DNA of 28,310 nucleotides. Origin: a virus. The notes under the pieces are model-generated. The model did not search any database and was not told the DNA's origin. It worked only from the letters and a program-made list of their open reading frames with translations. The stretch covers positions 1 to 28,310 of the IMG/VR virus record IMGVR_UViG_3300042905_005562; one strand, given 5' to 3'. Of this stretch, positions 6,315 to 13,184 are shown in pieces (positions within the stretch are counted from its first letter, which is position 1; each line of letters starts with the position of its first letter). The translations under genes and the position numbers were made by a program.

Positions 6315-6699
6315 TTAATCCATCCTCAAATGCTTGTCTTTCAAGTTCGCGTTGTTGACGTTGTAAACGAGTTACGCATCCAGCAATCCATCGATCACGA
6401 AGATTTGAATATTGCTCATAGCGATGCGGAACTTCAGAACGACACCAGCGACGAAAATCATTTTGATCCAATCTCATAAAATCACGATGTTCATCAGAAC
6501 GCAATACACGCTCACCCATACGATAACCGATAATGGCTCCAATGACTGTAGCAGCCTTTTGCCCATCACCGTCTCCAATAGTGCTGCCAAGTGCGCCGCC
6601 AGCAATTGCACCCAACACTTGTTCCGTACTTTGGGTGTTTGCGACGGTGCTTGAGAAGCCAAGAAGAAGGCTTGCAATTATAACAGGAATACATTTCAT
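6298..6699 (-). CDS. Exported glycine-zipper protein
   Basis: A 133-residue protein with an N-terminal signal peptide (MKCIPVIIASLLLGFSSTVA) and a glycine-zipper segment at about 30-62 (GAIAGGALGSTIGDG ... VIGAIIGYRMG), as in 17-kDa surface antigen or OmpA-like 2TM proteins. The C-terminal half is Arg- and Gln-rich with Cys pairs (WCRSE, AGCVTR). There is no lipobox Cys at the cleavage site. It likely inserts in or spans an envelope membrane, possibly in lysis or superinfection exclusion (inference). GGAG lies 6 bases before the ATG, and a sigma70-like promoter lies at 6723-6751. Confidence 0.75.
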   Translation of the reverse strand: MKCIPVIIASLLLGFSSTVANTQSTEQVLGAIAGGALGSTIGDGDGQKAATVIGAIIGYRMGERVLRSDEHRDFMRLDQNDFRRWCRSEVPHRYEQYSNLRDRWIAGCVTRLQRQQRELERQAFEDGLNGSAN

Positions 6700-6722
6700 T
6701 TAATTCTCCAAAAGACAGATAT

Positions 6723-6751
6723 ATTGTACTACATTACGCAAGCAAGGGCAA
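6723..6751 (-). promoter_or_regulatory. Sigma70-like promoter for the glycine-zipper gene
   Basis: Minus strand TTGCCC (6751-6746), 17-base spacer, TACAAT (6728-6723). It lies 24 bases upstream of the ATG at 6699 and overlaps the end of the nuclease gene. It resembles four other early-type promoters in the window. Confidence 0.55.
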
Positions 6752-7420
6752 ATTATTCTTGGTTCGATATGCCTCGATGTATTTCAGTAATTCTTGCTTG
6801 TGGAGTTCTAACTCATCCTCTTTTACGACAAGAGTTTGGCAAAAGTTCGCCGTATCAACACCAATCAGAATAATGACTTGCTTGGCATCTAGACCAGTCA
6901 TCTCGTAGAACATCTGGCGATAGGCAGCGGCTTGCATAAAGTAGTTGCCGATGTTTTCTTTCTTCTTGAGGCGAACGGAAGTCTTAAAGTCGATCACAGA
7001 AAGAATGCCGTTATGTTCCGCAATACAGTCTACGGTTCCAGCAAGTTTGAGTTCGTGAGAGAACAAACGATCTTCCAAGCAATGGATGTTATTGACCTTT
7101 GCATCTATTTCTTGCTTCATTCGAACGAAAAGAGACTTGACGTTCGGCAACATTTCGAGAGAGGAGATGTCCTCATTCTTAAGATACATCTCGAGTGCTT
7201 TGTGGACGCTAGTCCCTCGAGTGGTGGCTTTGCGAGAGACTTCGTTTGCTTTGGCTTCACCGACTCTCTTGCGCCATTCTAGAATTGCTTCTTTCCCATA
7301 ATCAGAAAGAACTGTCGTGACAGAAGGATACTTTTCCCCTGTTGGTGTTACATAACAGCGAGTGCCGTCGACGTTCTCTTGCAAGAGTTTGGGGAAATCA
7401 TGGTGTATATGGTTAAACAT
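6734..7420 (-). CDS. PD-(D/E)XK exonuclease (MGME1/Cas4-like)
   Basis: A 228-residue nuclease. Visible motifs are GTSVH (69-73), Glu116 in CLEDRL, Asp131 in GTVDCIA, the core IDFKTS with Asp144-x-Lys146, and the QxxxY motif in MQAAAYR (Gln163, Tyr167). This arrangement is that of RecB/Cas4/MGME1-type exonucleases that process single-stranded DNA ends. The opening TPTGEKYPSVTTVLS is typical of the phage branch. It probably acts in recombination or host DNA degradation. ATG at 7420; driven by the strong sigma70-like promoter at 7454-7482, so likely an early gene. Confidence 0.87.
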   Translation of the reverse strand: MFNHIHHDFPKLLQENVDGTRCYVTPTGEKYPSVTTVLSDYGKEAILEWRKRVGEAKANEVSRKATTRGTSVHKALEMYLKNEDISSLEMLPNVKSLFVRMKQEIDAKVNNIHCLEDRLFSHELKLAGTVDCIAEHNGILSVIDFKTSVRLKKKENIGNYFMQAAAYRQMFYEMTGLDAKQVIILIGVDTANFCQTLVVKEDELELHKQELLKYIEAYRTKNNLPLLA

Positions 7421-7453
7421 TATAAAGTATCTCTATCAAAACCGACATAGTCT

Positions 7454-7482
7454 ATTGTATAACAAAGTCAAGTAAAAGTCAA
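7454..7482 (-). promoter_or_regulatory. Sigma70-like early promoter for the exonuclease gene
   Basis: Minus strand TTGACT (7482-7477), 17-base spacer, TACAAT (7459-7454): five of six matches in each box. The start would be near 7447, giving a leader of about 27 bases before the ATG at 7420. The -35 box overlaps the phoH stop. A second TTGACT lies 11 bases closer. Confidence 0.7.
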
Positions 7483-8234
7483 GTATTTTCTTGTCTTTCG
7501 TATTTCTCAACAGCAATCAAGAAGTCCTTGACAAGACTACTGCGGACGATATCCTCTGTCGTAAACTCGATATTGGTGAACGACTTCATAGTCTTGGCAA
7601 CTTCGTGGAACTTTCGAAGTCCACTCTTGTCCTTGGTATTGCGATATAAATCTGTCTGTTTGTAATCGCCACAGAAGATGATCTTAGAACGATGACCAAC
7701 ACGAGTCATAATTGTTGTCAATTCTTCCCAAGTCATATTCTGACATTCGTCGACGATGATCACAGCATCATCGAAACTCATACCACGAATGAAACTAGTA
7801 GAGATAAACTCAATACGACCGCATTCCTTCATTGCGTCATATGCATCACGACGACCAAACAGCGTATGACAGATTTGCATATATGGTTGTTCATACAAAC
7901 TCATCTTTTCTTCTACGGATCCTGGAGTGAATCCAAGATCACGAGACTGAACAGCAGAGCGAACAATCACGATGCGATGAAATGGTGATGAGCGATCAAG
8001 AACTTCTTCAATTGCTTTGTAACATGCAATGAATGATTTACCAGTACCTGCTGAACCACAGAGCATCGTGAAGTAATCTCCACGAGCATAGGCTTCAAAG
8101 AATTTTGCCTGATTTGGTGTGAGTGGTTCGAACTTTTTCAATTCCGCTGCTTTGATTCGCGGTGGCTTTTTCTCCGTAGTTTCCGACGTTATTTCGATGT
8201 AAGTGTTAGTGTTTCCATTTTTCTTCTTGCTCAA
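7479..8234 (-). CDS. phoH: PhoH-like P-loop ATPase
   Basis: A 251-residue PhoH family protein. The P-loop GSAGTGKS is at residues 60-67, Walker B VIIVDE at 158-163 followed by CQNMTWEE, and the sensor-like KIIFCGDYKQTD with GLRKFHE downstream. Preceding QAKFFEAYARGDYF is the usual phage PhoH lead-in. PhoH ATPases are widespread in marine phages; they may act as RNA or nucleotide-linked helicases, and the role in infection is unknown. The start appears to be TTG at 8234 after GAGGGGG, eight bases past the previous stop; no Met occurs before residue 57. Confidence 0.92.
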   Translation of the reverse strand: MSKKKNGNTNTYIEITSETTEKKPPRIKAAELKKFEPLTPNQAKFFEAYARGDYFTMLCGSAGTGKSFIACYKAIEEVLDRSSPFHRIVIVRSAVQSRDLGFTPGSVEEKMSLYEQPYMQICHTLFGRRDAYDAMKECGRIEFISTSFIRGMSFDDAVIIVDECQNMTWEELTTIMTRVGHRSKIIFCGDYKQTDLYRNTKDKSGLRKFHEVAKTMKSFTNIEFTTEDIVRSSLVKDFLIAVEKYERQENT

Positions 8235-8241
8235 AACCCCC

Positions 8242-8571
8242 TCACTTCCCTGCTCGAGCAGCGGCTTGCTTTTTACGATGCTTTTCTAACACTTGATCAG
8301 TCTTAATGCGCTTGGTGTCCTTGCGCAAAACTTTATCAGCAAGAGGCGAGCGAGGATTCTGTTCAGCAATCTTGCTCATGACTTCTTTCCAAGTGTTATC
8401 GGTTTTCTTTCCTGCAAAATCACCAGTGCCACTGTAACTATACAATGGTGGTTCGCTGTAATATCTTTCTAGATGCGGATTATCTGCCTTGAACTGATCG
8501 TAGGCAGAAATAGACATTGAATGTTCTTCAAGTTTCTTTGTCTTTGTATTCACAAACTCATAAATTGGCAT
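8242..8571 (-). CDS. FmdB-like phage protein without zinc ligands
   Basis: A 109-residue protein opening MPIYEFVNTKTKKLEEHSMS, the lead of FmdB-type zinc-ribbon proteins, but it contains no Cys. The middle has a Tyr/Pro segment (HLERYYSEPPLYSYSGTGD) and the C-terminus is very basic (RIKTDQVLEKHRKKQAAARAGK). The same type of protein is common near phoH in T4-like marine phages, where it is unassigned. ATG at 8571 follows the upstream stop by a few bases (GGGTGATATATG). Function unknown; nucleic-acid binding via the tail is a guess. Confidence 0.7.
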   Translation of the reverse strand: MPIYEFVNTKTKKLEEHSMSISAYDQFKADNPHLERYYSEPPLYSYSGTGDFAGKKTDNTWKEVMSKIAEQNPRSPLADKVLRKDTKRIKTDQVLEKHRKKQAAARAGK

Positions 8572-8574
8572 ATA

Positions 8575-9192
8575 TCACCCAGTGTAACGTTTGGACTTTC
8601 CATCTGGCTTCACGTGATGCGCATTAAAATTAATGTGCGGAAATTCTTTCTTCAAATCTAAAAATGACTTGAGATTTTGTTCGCTGTCGTCATAAAGAGA
8701 AACATGTTTATAATTTCCCTTTTGAATTTGATTGCGAATGATTGATGCTTTCTTATCAGCAACAGTGCCTGAAGTTTTCATATTACCTGCACGGTGAACA
8801 TGAATATTATCAATGTCGACTTTGTGCTTGCGGAAAGCATCTAGAAAACGATCTTTATCGTCGAAGTCAGCGCGAGCGGTATTGATAATGACTTTGCCGC
8901 CAGCCTTCTTTGTTTTGTCGTGCAATTGCTTCATCTTCTGAATCATACGCTGATTTGGTTTTGATTCAGTATCGAACTTTTCTGAAGAACGAAACTCCGA
9001 GAAGTCATAGTGATGACCATCTGGAAGTTTGTGCGTATTGTATTCTGAATTAGAAAGAGAAGCGACTTGTTTCTTTCCCTTCATCACACGGATCTTGGCA
9101 GTCGTGTGAAAAAGAGTATCGTCCACGTCGAATACATGGAGCCCATGGGCTTTCGCGGTTTCTTCTTGTAGATAATCGAGGAATTTCTTCAT
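8575..9192 (-). CDS. HAD-superfamily phosphatase-like protein
   Basis: A 205-residue protein. Motif I is HVFDVDDTLFHT with Asp22 and Asp24; motif II is VIINTAR; motif IV is VSLYDDSEQN. Between them is a basic linker (MKQLHDKTKKAGG). It resembles the phosphatase half of polynucleotide kinase and related phage HAD proteins, so a nucleotide or nucleic-acid phosphatase is plausible. The start is ATG at 9192 (MKKFLDYLQEE), just after AAGAGG; a longer in-frame extension to 9240 would run into the upstream gene. Confidence 0.78.
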   Translation of the reverse strand: MKKFLDYLQEETAKAHGLHVFDVDDTLFHTTAKIRVMKGKKQVASLSNSEYNTHKLPDGHHYDFSEFRSSEKFDTESKPNQRMIQKMKQLHDKTKKAGGKVIINTARADFDDKDRFLDAFRKHKVDIDNIHVHRAGNMKTSGTVADKKASIIRNQIQKGNYKHVSLYDDSEQNLKSFLDLKKEFPHINFNAHHVKPDGKSKRYTG

Positions 9193-9196
9193 CCTC

Positions 9197-9745
9197 TTAT
9201 TTATACCACGAAGGAACCTCGCGATTGGTCCATTTAGCAAAACGTTTCTTGTAGACTCGATAATAGTTTTTATATGCAGTGATCGAGTCTCCAGGAACCT
9301 TTACATCCTCTGGCATGGCTTGTGGTGGCTCGGAAAAGATTCCAGTTCGAGGAATGTTATCAGGAGCAAAACTGAGTTTCTGAATGACTAGCGAGGACTT
9401 GTGCTGCTTATCATTTGCGCCACCATAACGATGACGATATTCCTGACAGAGTTCAGAAGCCATATTCCAGAGCCATTGATAGTGATCGAAAGACTCGCGA
9501 ACCCAAATAGCCGAGGGATGATTCCAACTCACTGCATGATACATCGTACCTTCACGATACTGATCTAACTTCCAGCGATGAATCTTTCGATTATTTTTGC
9601 TTTTGTCGAAATAGTGATTGCCATCTAGAATGCGATGAGCAGTTGACATCAATTGCGCATACTCAACGATCATCTTTACGACATGTTTGTCGCAATGCTC
9701 TTGAGCGCAGACTTTTGTATCACGATTTAGATAAAAGATATTCAT
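9197..9745 (-). CDS. Conserved phage protein of unknown function, 182 aa
   Basis: It begins MNIFYLNRDTKVCAQEHCDKH and has VVKMIVEYAQLMSTAHRILDG, then an aromatic helical core (WNHPSAIWVRESFDHYQWLWNM). This protein type recurs in phages of many hosts and I recognise it as a family without known function. The His/Cys-rich start (C13, H17, C18, H21) could bind metal. AGAGG lies 7 bases before the ATG at 9745, and the start overlaps the previous gene by 26 bases. The last codons create a TATAAATA sequence on the minus strand. Confidence 0.75.
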   Translation of the reverse strand: MNIFYLNRDTKVCAQEHCDKHVVKMIVEYAQLMSTAHRILDGNHYFDKSKNNRKIHRWKLDQYREGTMYHAVSWNHPSAIWVRESFDHYQWLWNMASELCQEYRHRYGGANDKQHKSSLVIQKLSFAPDNIPRTGIFSEPPQAMPEDVKVPGDSITAYKNYYRVYKKRFAKWTNREVPSWYK

Positions 9746-9977
9746 GCGGAACCTCTAATGTTCGATCTTTCTCTTCCCAATACTCTTCAATTGCTCGTTT
9801 AGCATATTCTAATTCAACATACTGACCGAGGATCAATTCCTCAGCAGCATTGATTGGAATCTTTGCACCCCAAACAATCGTATGAACAACGTTGTATGCA
9901 TGACCTACAATCAATCCATTGTGAGACTGATGATAGTAATGATTGTTTTTATCAGCAAGACGCCATTGACGATTCAT
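9720..9977 (-). CDS. Small phage protein, 85 aa
   Basis: ATG at 9977 shares its A with the stop of the upstream gene (TAATG), giving MNRQWRLADKNNHYYHQSHN... and ending VPHEYLLSKS. The sequence is His- and Tyr-rich at the N-terminus and acidic-helical near the end (ELEYAKRAIEEYWEEKDR). No known family recognised. A longer frame to 10007 starts with GTG and would overlap the neighbour more, so the shorter start is preferred. Confidence 0.65.
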   Translation of the reverse strand: MNRQWRLADKNNHYYHQSHNGLIVGHAYNVVHTIVWGAKIPINAAEELILGQYVELEYAKRAIEEYWEEKDRTLEVPHEYLLSKS

Positions 9978-10180
9978 TATTTGACTCGAGTGATTAATGC
10001 ACCACACTTATTTGTGTAGATGCTTGGTGAGATTTTGTTGATTCTAAATTTTCTATTGCTCATGTGATGCGCGATAGAGCGAATCGTACTCAAATGATTT
10101 TGTAATGTTAAGTTAGATTTTCGATTGATGAACGTTTGTTGTTTTGGTTCTAACGACATTATGATCTTTGTGATATTCAT
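9977..10180 (-). CDS. Small basic phage protein, 67 aa
   Basis: ATG at 10180 overlaps the upstream stop (TGATG). The product is basic and Asn/Ser/Ile-rich: MNITKIIMSLEPKQQTFINR ... ISPSIYTNKCGALITRVK. A second start at MSLEPK is possible. It has no recognisable domain. It is kept because it fits exactly between coupled genes on the same strand. Confidence 0.55.
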   Translation of the reverse strand: MNITKIIMSLEPKQQTFINRKSNLTLQNHLSTIRSIAHHMSNRKFRINKISPSIYTNKCGALITRVK

Positions 10181-10707
10181 CAATTCACACTCAAAACTTG
10201 ATCAACACGACCATTGACTTTATAAACCAAACGGCATCGATTTTCGCCACGTGGATCATTCGCAATGAAGTTATCGAACATCGATTCAGCAATGCGCTCA
10301 TCGTTTGATCCTGGACCATCAATCCAACTTCCATGACGACGATATTGAATCACATATGAACCATAATCATCACTGGAATGCGAGAAAGAGCCACCACCTT
10401 TAGAAAATGCGCCGAATAATCCTTGCAAAAATGCTCGTTGATGTTCGGGATTAGACCAGTCCATCTTACGAAATGCAACAATGATTATTGCAAGAACATT
10501 AATCGCAACAAAACAGAATGCAAAGATTAATGATAGTGCAAATCCAAGACTGAATAACTCACTACCACTCTCATCGGCAAGACTTAAAAATGCACCAAAC
10601 AATCCAATTGGAACATATAGAAACAAACTATACTTTCCGACTTTGTCACCCCAGAACATTTTAGTCAACCACCAGGCAAGAGTGATTGTAATGATAAAAA
10701 TAATCAT
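10180..10707 (-). CDS. Inner-membrane protein with cytoplasmic tail, 175 aa
   Basis: Three hydrophobic segments are visible, about 1-17, 27-45 and 52-78, followed by a ~95-residue soluble part with Ser/Gly-rich linker (FSKGGGSFSHSSDDYGS) and a domain ending RCRLVYKVNGRVDQVLSVN. No family recognised. The ATG at 10707 overlaps the upstream stop by one base (TGATG), indicating coupling with the 83-residue gene. Confidence 0.68.
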   Translation of the reverse strand: MIIFIITITLAWWLTKMFWGDKVGKYSLFLYVPIGLFGAFLSLADESGSELFSLGFALSLIFAFCFVAINVLAIIIVAFRKMDWSNPEHQRAFLQGLFGAFSKGGGSFSHSSDDYGSYVIQYRRHGSWIDGPGSNDERIAESMFDNFIANDPRGENRCRLVYKVNGRVDQVLSVN

Positions 10708-10958
10708 CAGTTCAATCTTCCTGCAGTTCCATATTCTTCAAATGATTTGATTTCATCTCGGCTGTCTGAGATAGCATTGATCATTGAATTGTAGTCTTCA
10801 GCATTCAATGAAGTCTTGTATATCATGAATGCCAACTTGGTCATTACTGCAGCGCAGGCAAATGGATTGATGCCTTCTTCTGCAAACTTGCGAGTGAGTT
10901 CGCCATAAGCAACTTCAATTGCAAGCAACTCATCATCATTTGTATTAATTGTGGTCAT
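10707..10958 (-). CDS. Small helical phage protein, 83 aa
   Basis: It begins MTTINTNDDELLAIEVAYGE and includes GINPFACAAVMTKLAFMIYK, then an acidic helix (NSMINAISDSRDEIKSFEEY). It looks all-alpha and soluble. No function is known to me, although similar short proteins occur in other myoviruses. AGGTGA lies 4-5 bases before the ATG. It is the first gene after the terminator at 10972-10999, with no promoter seen, so terminator readthrough may feed it. Confidence 0.65.
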   Translation of the reverse strand: MTTINTNDDELLAIEVAYGELTRKFAEEGINPFACAAVMTKLAFMIYKTSLNAEDYNSMINAISDSRDEIKSFEEYGTAGRLN

Positions 10959-10971
10959 TTTTCACCTGTAG

Positions 10972-10999
10972 AAAAAAGTGGGGACCGAAGTCCCCACTT
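10972..10999 (-). terminator. Rho-independent terminator after the winged-helix gene
   Basis: Minus strand stem of 10 bp (AAGTGGGGAC / GTCCCCACTT) with a TTCG tetraloop, followed by TTTTT. The tetraloop and U tract make this a strong terminator; the plus direction has only a short T run. Confidence 0.85.
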
Positions 11000-11013
11000 T
11001 GCTAGAACAATTC

Positions 11014-11436
11014 TTACTCCGAATAAGAATCGCCCAGACCCAACTCAGCCTTCAGCGAGGCAAGTTCATCGAACCCAACCTCTTCAACCTCGACCGTCGG
11101 AACCTCATCGGTCACAACAGCCTTCGGCTTACGACCGACGGTGGTCTTGGTCTTCAGCACAGCGACCTTCGCAGCCTTCGGTGCCTTGGTTGCCTTGCTC
11201 TTACCGACCATCTTGCTCGCAATAGCAGCAGCATTATGCAACTGATACGAGTCAACCTTACGACCATCGCGGATCGTCTCAATTTCAGCATCGCAGTCAC
11301 GCTTCAATGCACAAATCAAGACCATCGCGGTCACAGGCTTGCAGCCGAGTCGCGAAACAAGAGTATCGAACTTCAGCGGCTTGCCGTCCTTCAACATCTC
11401 ATACACTTCAATCATCTTTCGAGTAGGATTAGCCAT
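11014..11436 (-). CDS. Winged-helix-like DNA-binding protein with flexible tail
   Basis: A 140-residue protein. Residues 1-66 look like a winged helix: RKMIEVYEMLKDGKPLKFDTLVSRLGC, a recognition-helix candidate (VTAMVLICALKRD) and a beta wing (DGRKVDSYQL). A Lys/Ala/Val/Thr-rich linker follows (KSKATKAPKAAKVAVLKTKT) and an acidic C-terminus. The ATG at 11436 has GGAG 8 bases upstream. It is flanked by its own promoter (11475-11503) and terminator (10972-10999), so it is probably a monocistronic early gene, perhaps a regulator (inference). Confidence 0.72.
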   Translation of the reverse strand: MANPTRKMIEVYEMLKDGKPLKFDTLVSRLGCKPVTAMVLICALKRDCDAEIETIRDGRKVDSYQLHNAAAIASKMVGKSKATKAPKAAKVAVLKTKTTVGRKPKAVVTDEVPTVEVEEVGFDELASLKAELGLGDSYSE

Positions 11437-11474
11437 TTTCAAAACTCCATAACAAATTAATAACGGACAACAAT

Positions 11475-11503
11475 AGTATAAAACAAATCAAAGCAAAAGT
11501 AAA
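11475..11503 (-). promoter_or_regulatory. Sigma70-like promoter for the winged-helix gene
   Basis: Minus strand TTTACT (11503-11498), 17-base spacer, TATACT (11480-11475), about 40 bases upstream of the ATG at 11436. Confidence 0.55.
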
Positions 11504-11513
11504 CCAGCAAGAA

Positions 11514-11654
11514 TTACAGGCTATGCAACGGATTTCGTTGCCGCAAGAATGCGAGTGCTTCTTGCTTGCTGCCAAACTTGCCACTGATCGGAGTCTGATG
11601 CCGACCACGGACGATGTACCAACCACCTAACAACTTATTGAATACGACTTTCAT
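11514..11654 (-). CDS. Small phage protein, 46 aa
   Basis: ATG at 11654 shares a base with the upstream stop (TAATG). The product starts MKVVFNKLLGGWYIVRGRHQ and ends FGSKQEALAFLRQRNPLHSL. It looks like a compact beta-beta-alpha fold (GWYIVRGRHQ strands, SKQEALAFLRQR helix), similar in style to DUF2188-like mini-proteins, and is basic, so it might bind nucleic acid. A competing 65-residue frame over the same bases is Cys/Ser-rich, lacks coupling and was rejected. Confidence 0.68.
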   Translation of the reverse strand: MKVVFNKLLGGWYIVRGRHQTPISGKFGSKQEALAFLRQRNPLHSL

Positions 11655-11863
11655 TAAGCAACCACTGCTTCAGTCTGGGCTTGCTCTCGCACGAGCCACT
11701 CGCGGAGACGAGTCCATCGTGCTTTCTTGCCATCGGTCAAACTCTTGCGAGCCAGAACCAAATCCACACGAACGATCGCATCAGCATGTTTGACCACACC
11801 AGTGGAGACCAGAGTCTTGATATCGCTGACGCTCGCCAACAAAAGAGGATTCACATTACTCAT
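11654..11863 (-). CDS. Small phage protein, 69 aa
   Basis: The ATG at 11863 lies 8 bases after AAGGAA and yields MSNVNPLLLASVSDIKTLVS... ending REWLVREQAQTEAVVA. It is probably helical, with a basic centre (RKSLTDGKKARWTRLREW). A longer frame to 11944 would read through the terminator and promoter at 11896-11942 and is rejected. It is cotranscribed with the 46-residue gene. Confidence 0.68.
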   Translation of the reverse strand: MSNVNPLLLASVSDIKTLVSTGVVKHADAIVRVDLVLARKSLTDGKKARWTRLREWLVREQAQTEAVVA

Positions 11864-11895
11864 AAAAAAAGTTCCTTCATCAACCTTGTACAACA

Positions 11896-11924
11896 ATTCT
11901 AACGCACAGCAAGAGAAAAGGCAA
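11896..11924 (-). promoter_or_regulatory. Sigma70-like promoter for the 69-residue gene
   Basis: Minus strand TTGCCT (11924-11919), 17-base spacer, TAGAAT (11901-11896), about 33 bases before the ATG at 11863. The -35 box is built from the arm of the preceding terminator. Confidence 0.55.
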
Positions 11925-11942
11925 GGGGAAAAACCCCTTGCC
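11913..11942 (-). terminator. Rho-independent terminator after the coiled-coil gene
   Basis: Minus strand stem GGCAAGGGG / CCCCTTGCC (9 bp) with a 5-base T loop, then TTTTCTC. It ends the transcript of the gene at 11953-12327. Confidence 0.8.
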
Positions 11943-11952
11943 ATTCAATCAC

Positions 11953-12327
11953 TTACGAATTCAGCGCAGCAATCTCATCAGCCGACCAAACCTTCACAGG
12001 GCTGGCTTTTCGCTGATTCTTGCGAATCGTCTTGGGGGCAGTCGCCTTCAGGCGCAACTCAGCAAGACGCGCCTCCGCTTTCGCGATCCGATCAGCCACT
12101 CGCTGGGCTCGCTTCGCCGCACGTGCTTCCTTCACAGCGCGACGATGATCTTCCTTCACGACGCGATTAATCTGCGTCTCGCGACGAATCTCAGCGCGCA
12201 GAGCACTCTGCATCGCACGCGATGCTTTAATCGCTTCTCGCGTCGCCTTCATGGCGCCGATCATATCCTTCACAACCTGACGCTCACGAGCCAGATTCGC
12301 CTTCATTTGATTTAGTGTAAGACCCAT
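11953..12327 (-). CDS. Basic coiled-coil protein, 124 aa
   Basis: MGLTLNQMKANLARERQVVK opens a protein that is almost entirely one Ala/Arg/Lys-rich helix (about residues 5-95, many heptad-like REAIKASRAM / AVKEARAAKRAQR runs), followed by a basic tail and WSADEIAALNS. Its GC content is clearly above that of the flanking genes. Such proteins often bind nucleic acids or host polymerase, but nothing in it fixes a function. AAGGAAAG precedes the ATG by 7 bases. It has its own promoter and terminator, so it is likely an early, separately expressed gene. Confidence 0.75.
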   Translation of the reverse strand: MGLTLNQMKANLARERQVVKDMIGAMKATREAIKASRAMQSALRAEIRRETQINRVVKEDHRRAVKEARAAKRAQRVADRIAKAEARLAELRLKATAPKTIRKNQRKASPVKVWSADEIAALNS

Positions 12328-12533
12328 AATTTTCTTTCCTTCAGTTTCGGGGACCGTTTCCCCATCCGATAAGACAATTATGCCCCAGACCTACTGCAAA
12401 AGCAATAGTAAAAAACCGAATAAAATCAATAACTTACGAGATCCCCGTAAAACCGAAGGAGAAGCCCCGAGAGAGGGGCTGTTTTAGGCTAGGGAAAGGG
12501 GAGGGGAGGGGCGATAGAGCTCCCCATTCGGGC
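12328..12533. other. Intergenic region with hairpins and a G-quadruplex-like tract
   Basis: No gene seen in these 206 bases. They hold the promoter of the coiled-coil gene, an AGCCCC-GAGAGA-GGGGCT hairpin near 12464-12481, a small TTACG/CGTAA hairpin, and on the plus strand GGGaaaGGGGaGGGGaGGGG at 12492-12511. The region separates the early-gene block from the glycan island. Confidence 0.6.
12377..12405 (-). promoter_or_regulatory. Sigma70-like promoter for the coiled-coil gene
   Basis: Minus strand TTGCTT (12405-12400), 17-base spacer, CATAAT (12382-12377), about 50 bases before the ATG at 12327. The -35 match is modest. Confidence 0.45.
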
Positions 12534-13184
12534 TCAGACTCTGATCGTCTTACATTCCCCCAGAAATTCATTCTTCGCCGATCGGAGCATGAACGCAAAA
12601 TCTAGTTGAAAGATAATTCCCTCAGCCTGATGAACTTCGAGCAATTCAACAGGAATGTAATCATAATCTCGAAAAAATGTGAGATACTCAGAAATGTTCG
12701 GCGCACCTTGATTGTATTCAATCAATGGTGTTTCACAAAAAATCAATTCTGTCTTTCCCATGACTTTTTTTGCGGCAGAAAGAATATCCAATTCTGAACC
12801 TTGTGTATCAATTTTCAACAAATTGGGAACTGGAAGATCTTTATTTTCGATCATTTTGTCTAAAGTTGTGCATGACATCTTCACTGGAGTTTTGCCATCA
12901 TACCAAGTTGTTGTCTCTTTATAATATGAATCACCAGTATTGCATCCAGGATAGAATTCAACAAACTCACGACCTTCATTGGAAAGAACATTCAAGAAGA
13001 ATGAATGTCCTGTAACAATTAAATCAGACAAATAGTGAGCGTTTGCTTCAAAAAGATAAAATGATGATTCAGGCAATACCTCACGTTTCGCTTTATTACT
13101 CCATGAACCGTTGCATGCACCCACATCATAGCATATAGGAAATTGCATTCCTCTTGACTTTAAATGTTTTATAAACTCAATCAT
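12534..13184 (-). CDS. FkbM family SAM-dependent methyltransferase
   Basis: A 216-residue class I methyltransferase. It shows ICYDVGACNGSWSN as motif I, SSFYLFEANAHYL as the acidic motif II, and the FkbM hallmark LLKIDTQGSELDIL, with MSCTTLDKMIE before it. FkbM enzymes O-methylate sugars or small molecules and are common in glycan gene clusters. The ATG at 13184 overlaps the stop of the N-terminal carbamoyltransferase gene (ATGA), placing it as the last gene of that operon. The target is probably the same carbamoylated or glycosylated product (inference). Confidence 0.88.
   Translation of the reverse strand: MIEFIKHLKSRGMQFPICYDVGACNGSWSNKAKREVLPESSFYLFEANAHYLSDLIVTGHSFFLNVLSNEGREFVEFYPGCNTGDSYYKETTTWYDGKTPVKMSCTTLDKMIENKDLPVPNLLKIDTQGSELDILSAAKKVMGKTELIFCETPLIEYNQGAPNISEYLTFFRDYDYIPVELLEVHQAEGIIFQLDFAFMLRSAKNEFLGECKTIRV

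Noticed and set aside
9198-9205. Exact T4 late promoter TATAAATA on the minus strand
   Set aside because: It is formed by the last codons and stop of the 9197-9745 gene, and its start point would fall on the next ATG, leaving no leader. Treated as chance unless RNA data show otherwise.
11429-11626. 65-aa minus frame, Cys/Ser-rich with hydrophobic end
   Set aside because: Overlaps the better-supported 46-aa gene (11514-11654) and the promoter of the winged-helix gene.
12464-12486. Plus-strand hairpin AGCCCC-GAGAGA-GGGGCT followed by GTTTT
   Set aside because: Looks like a plus-strand terminator but no plus-strand gene precedes it, and the stem is only 6 bp.
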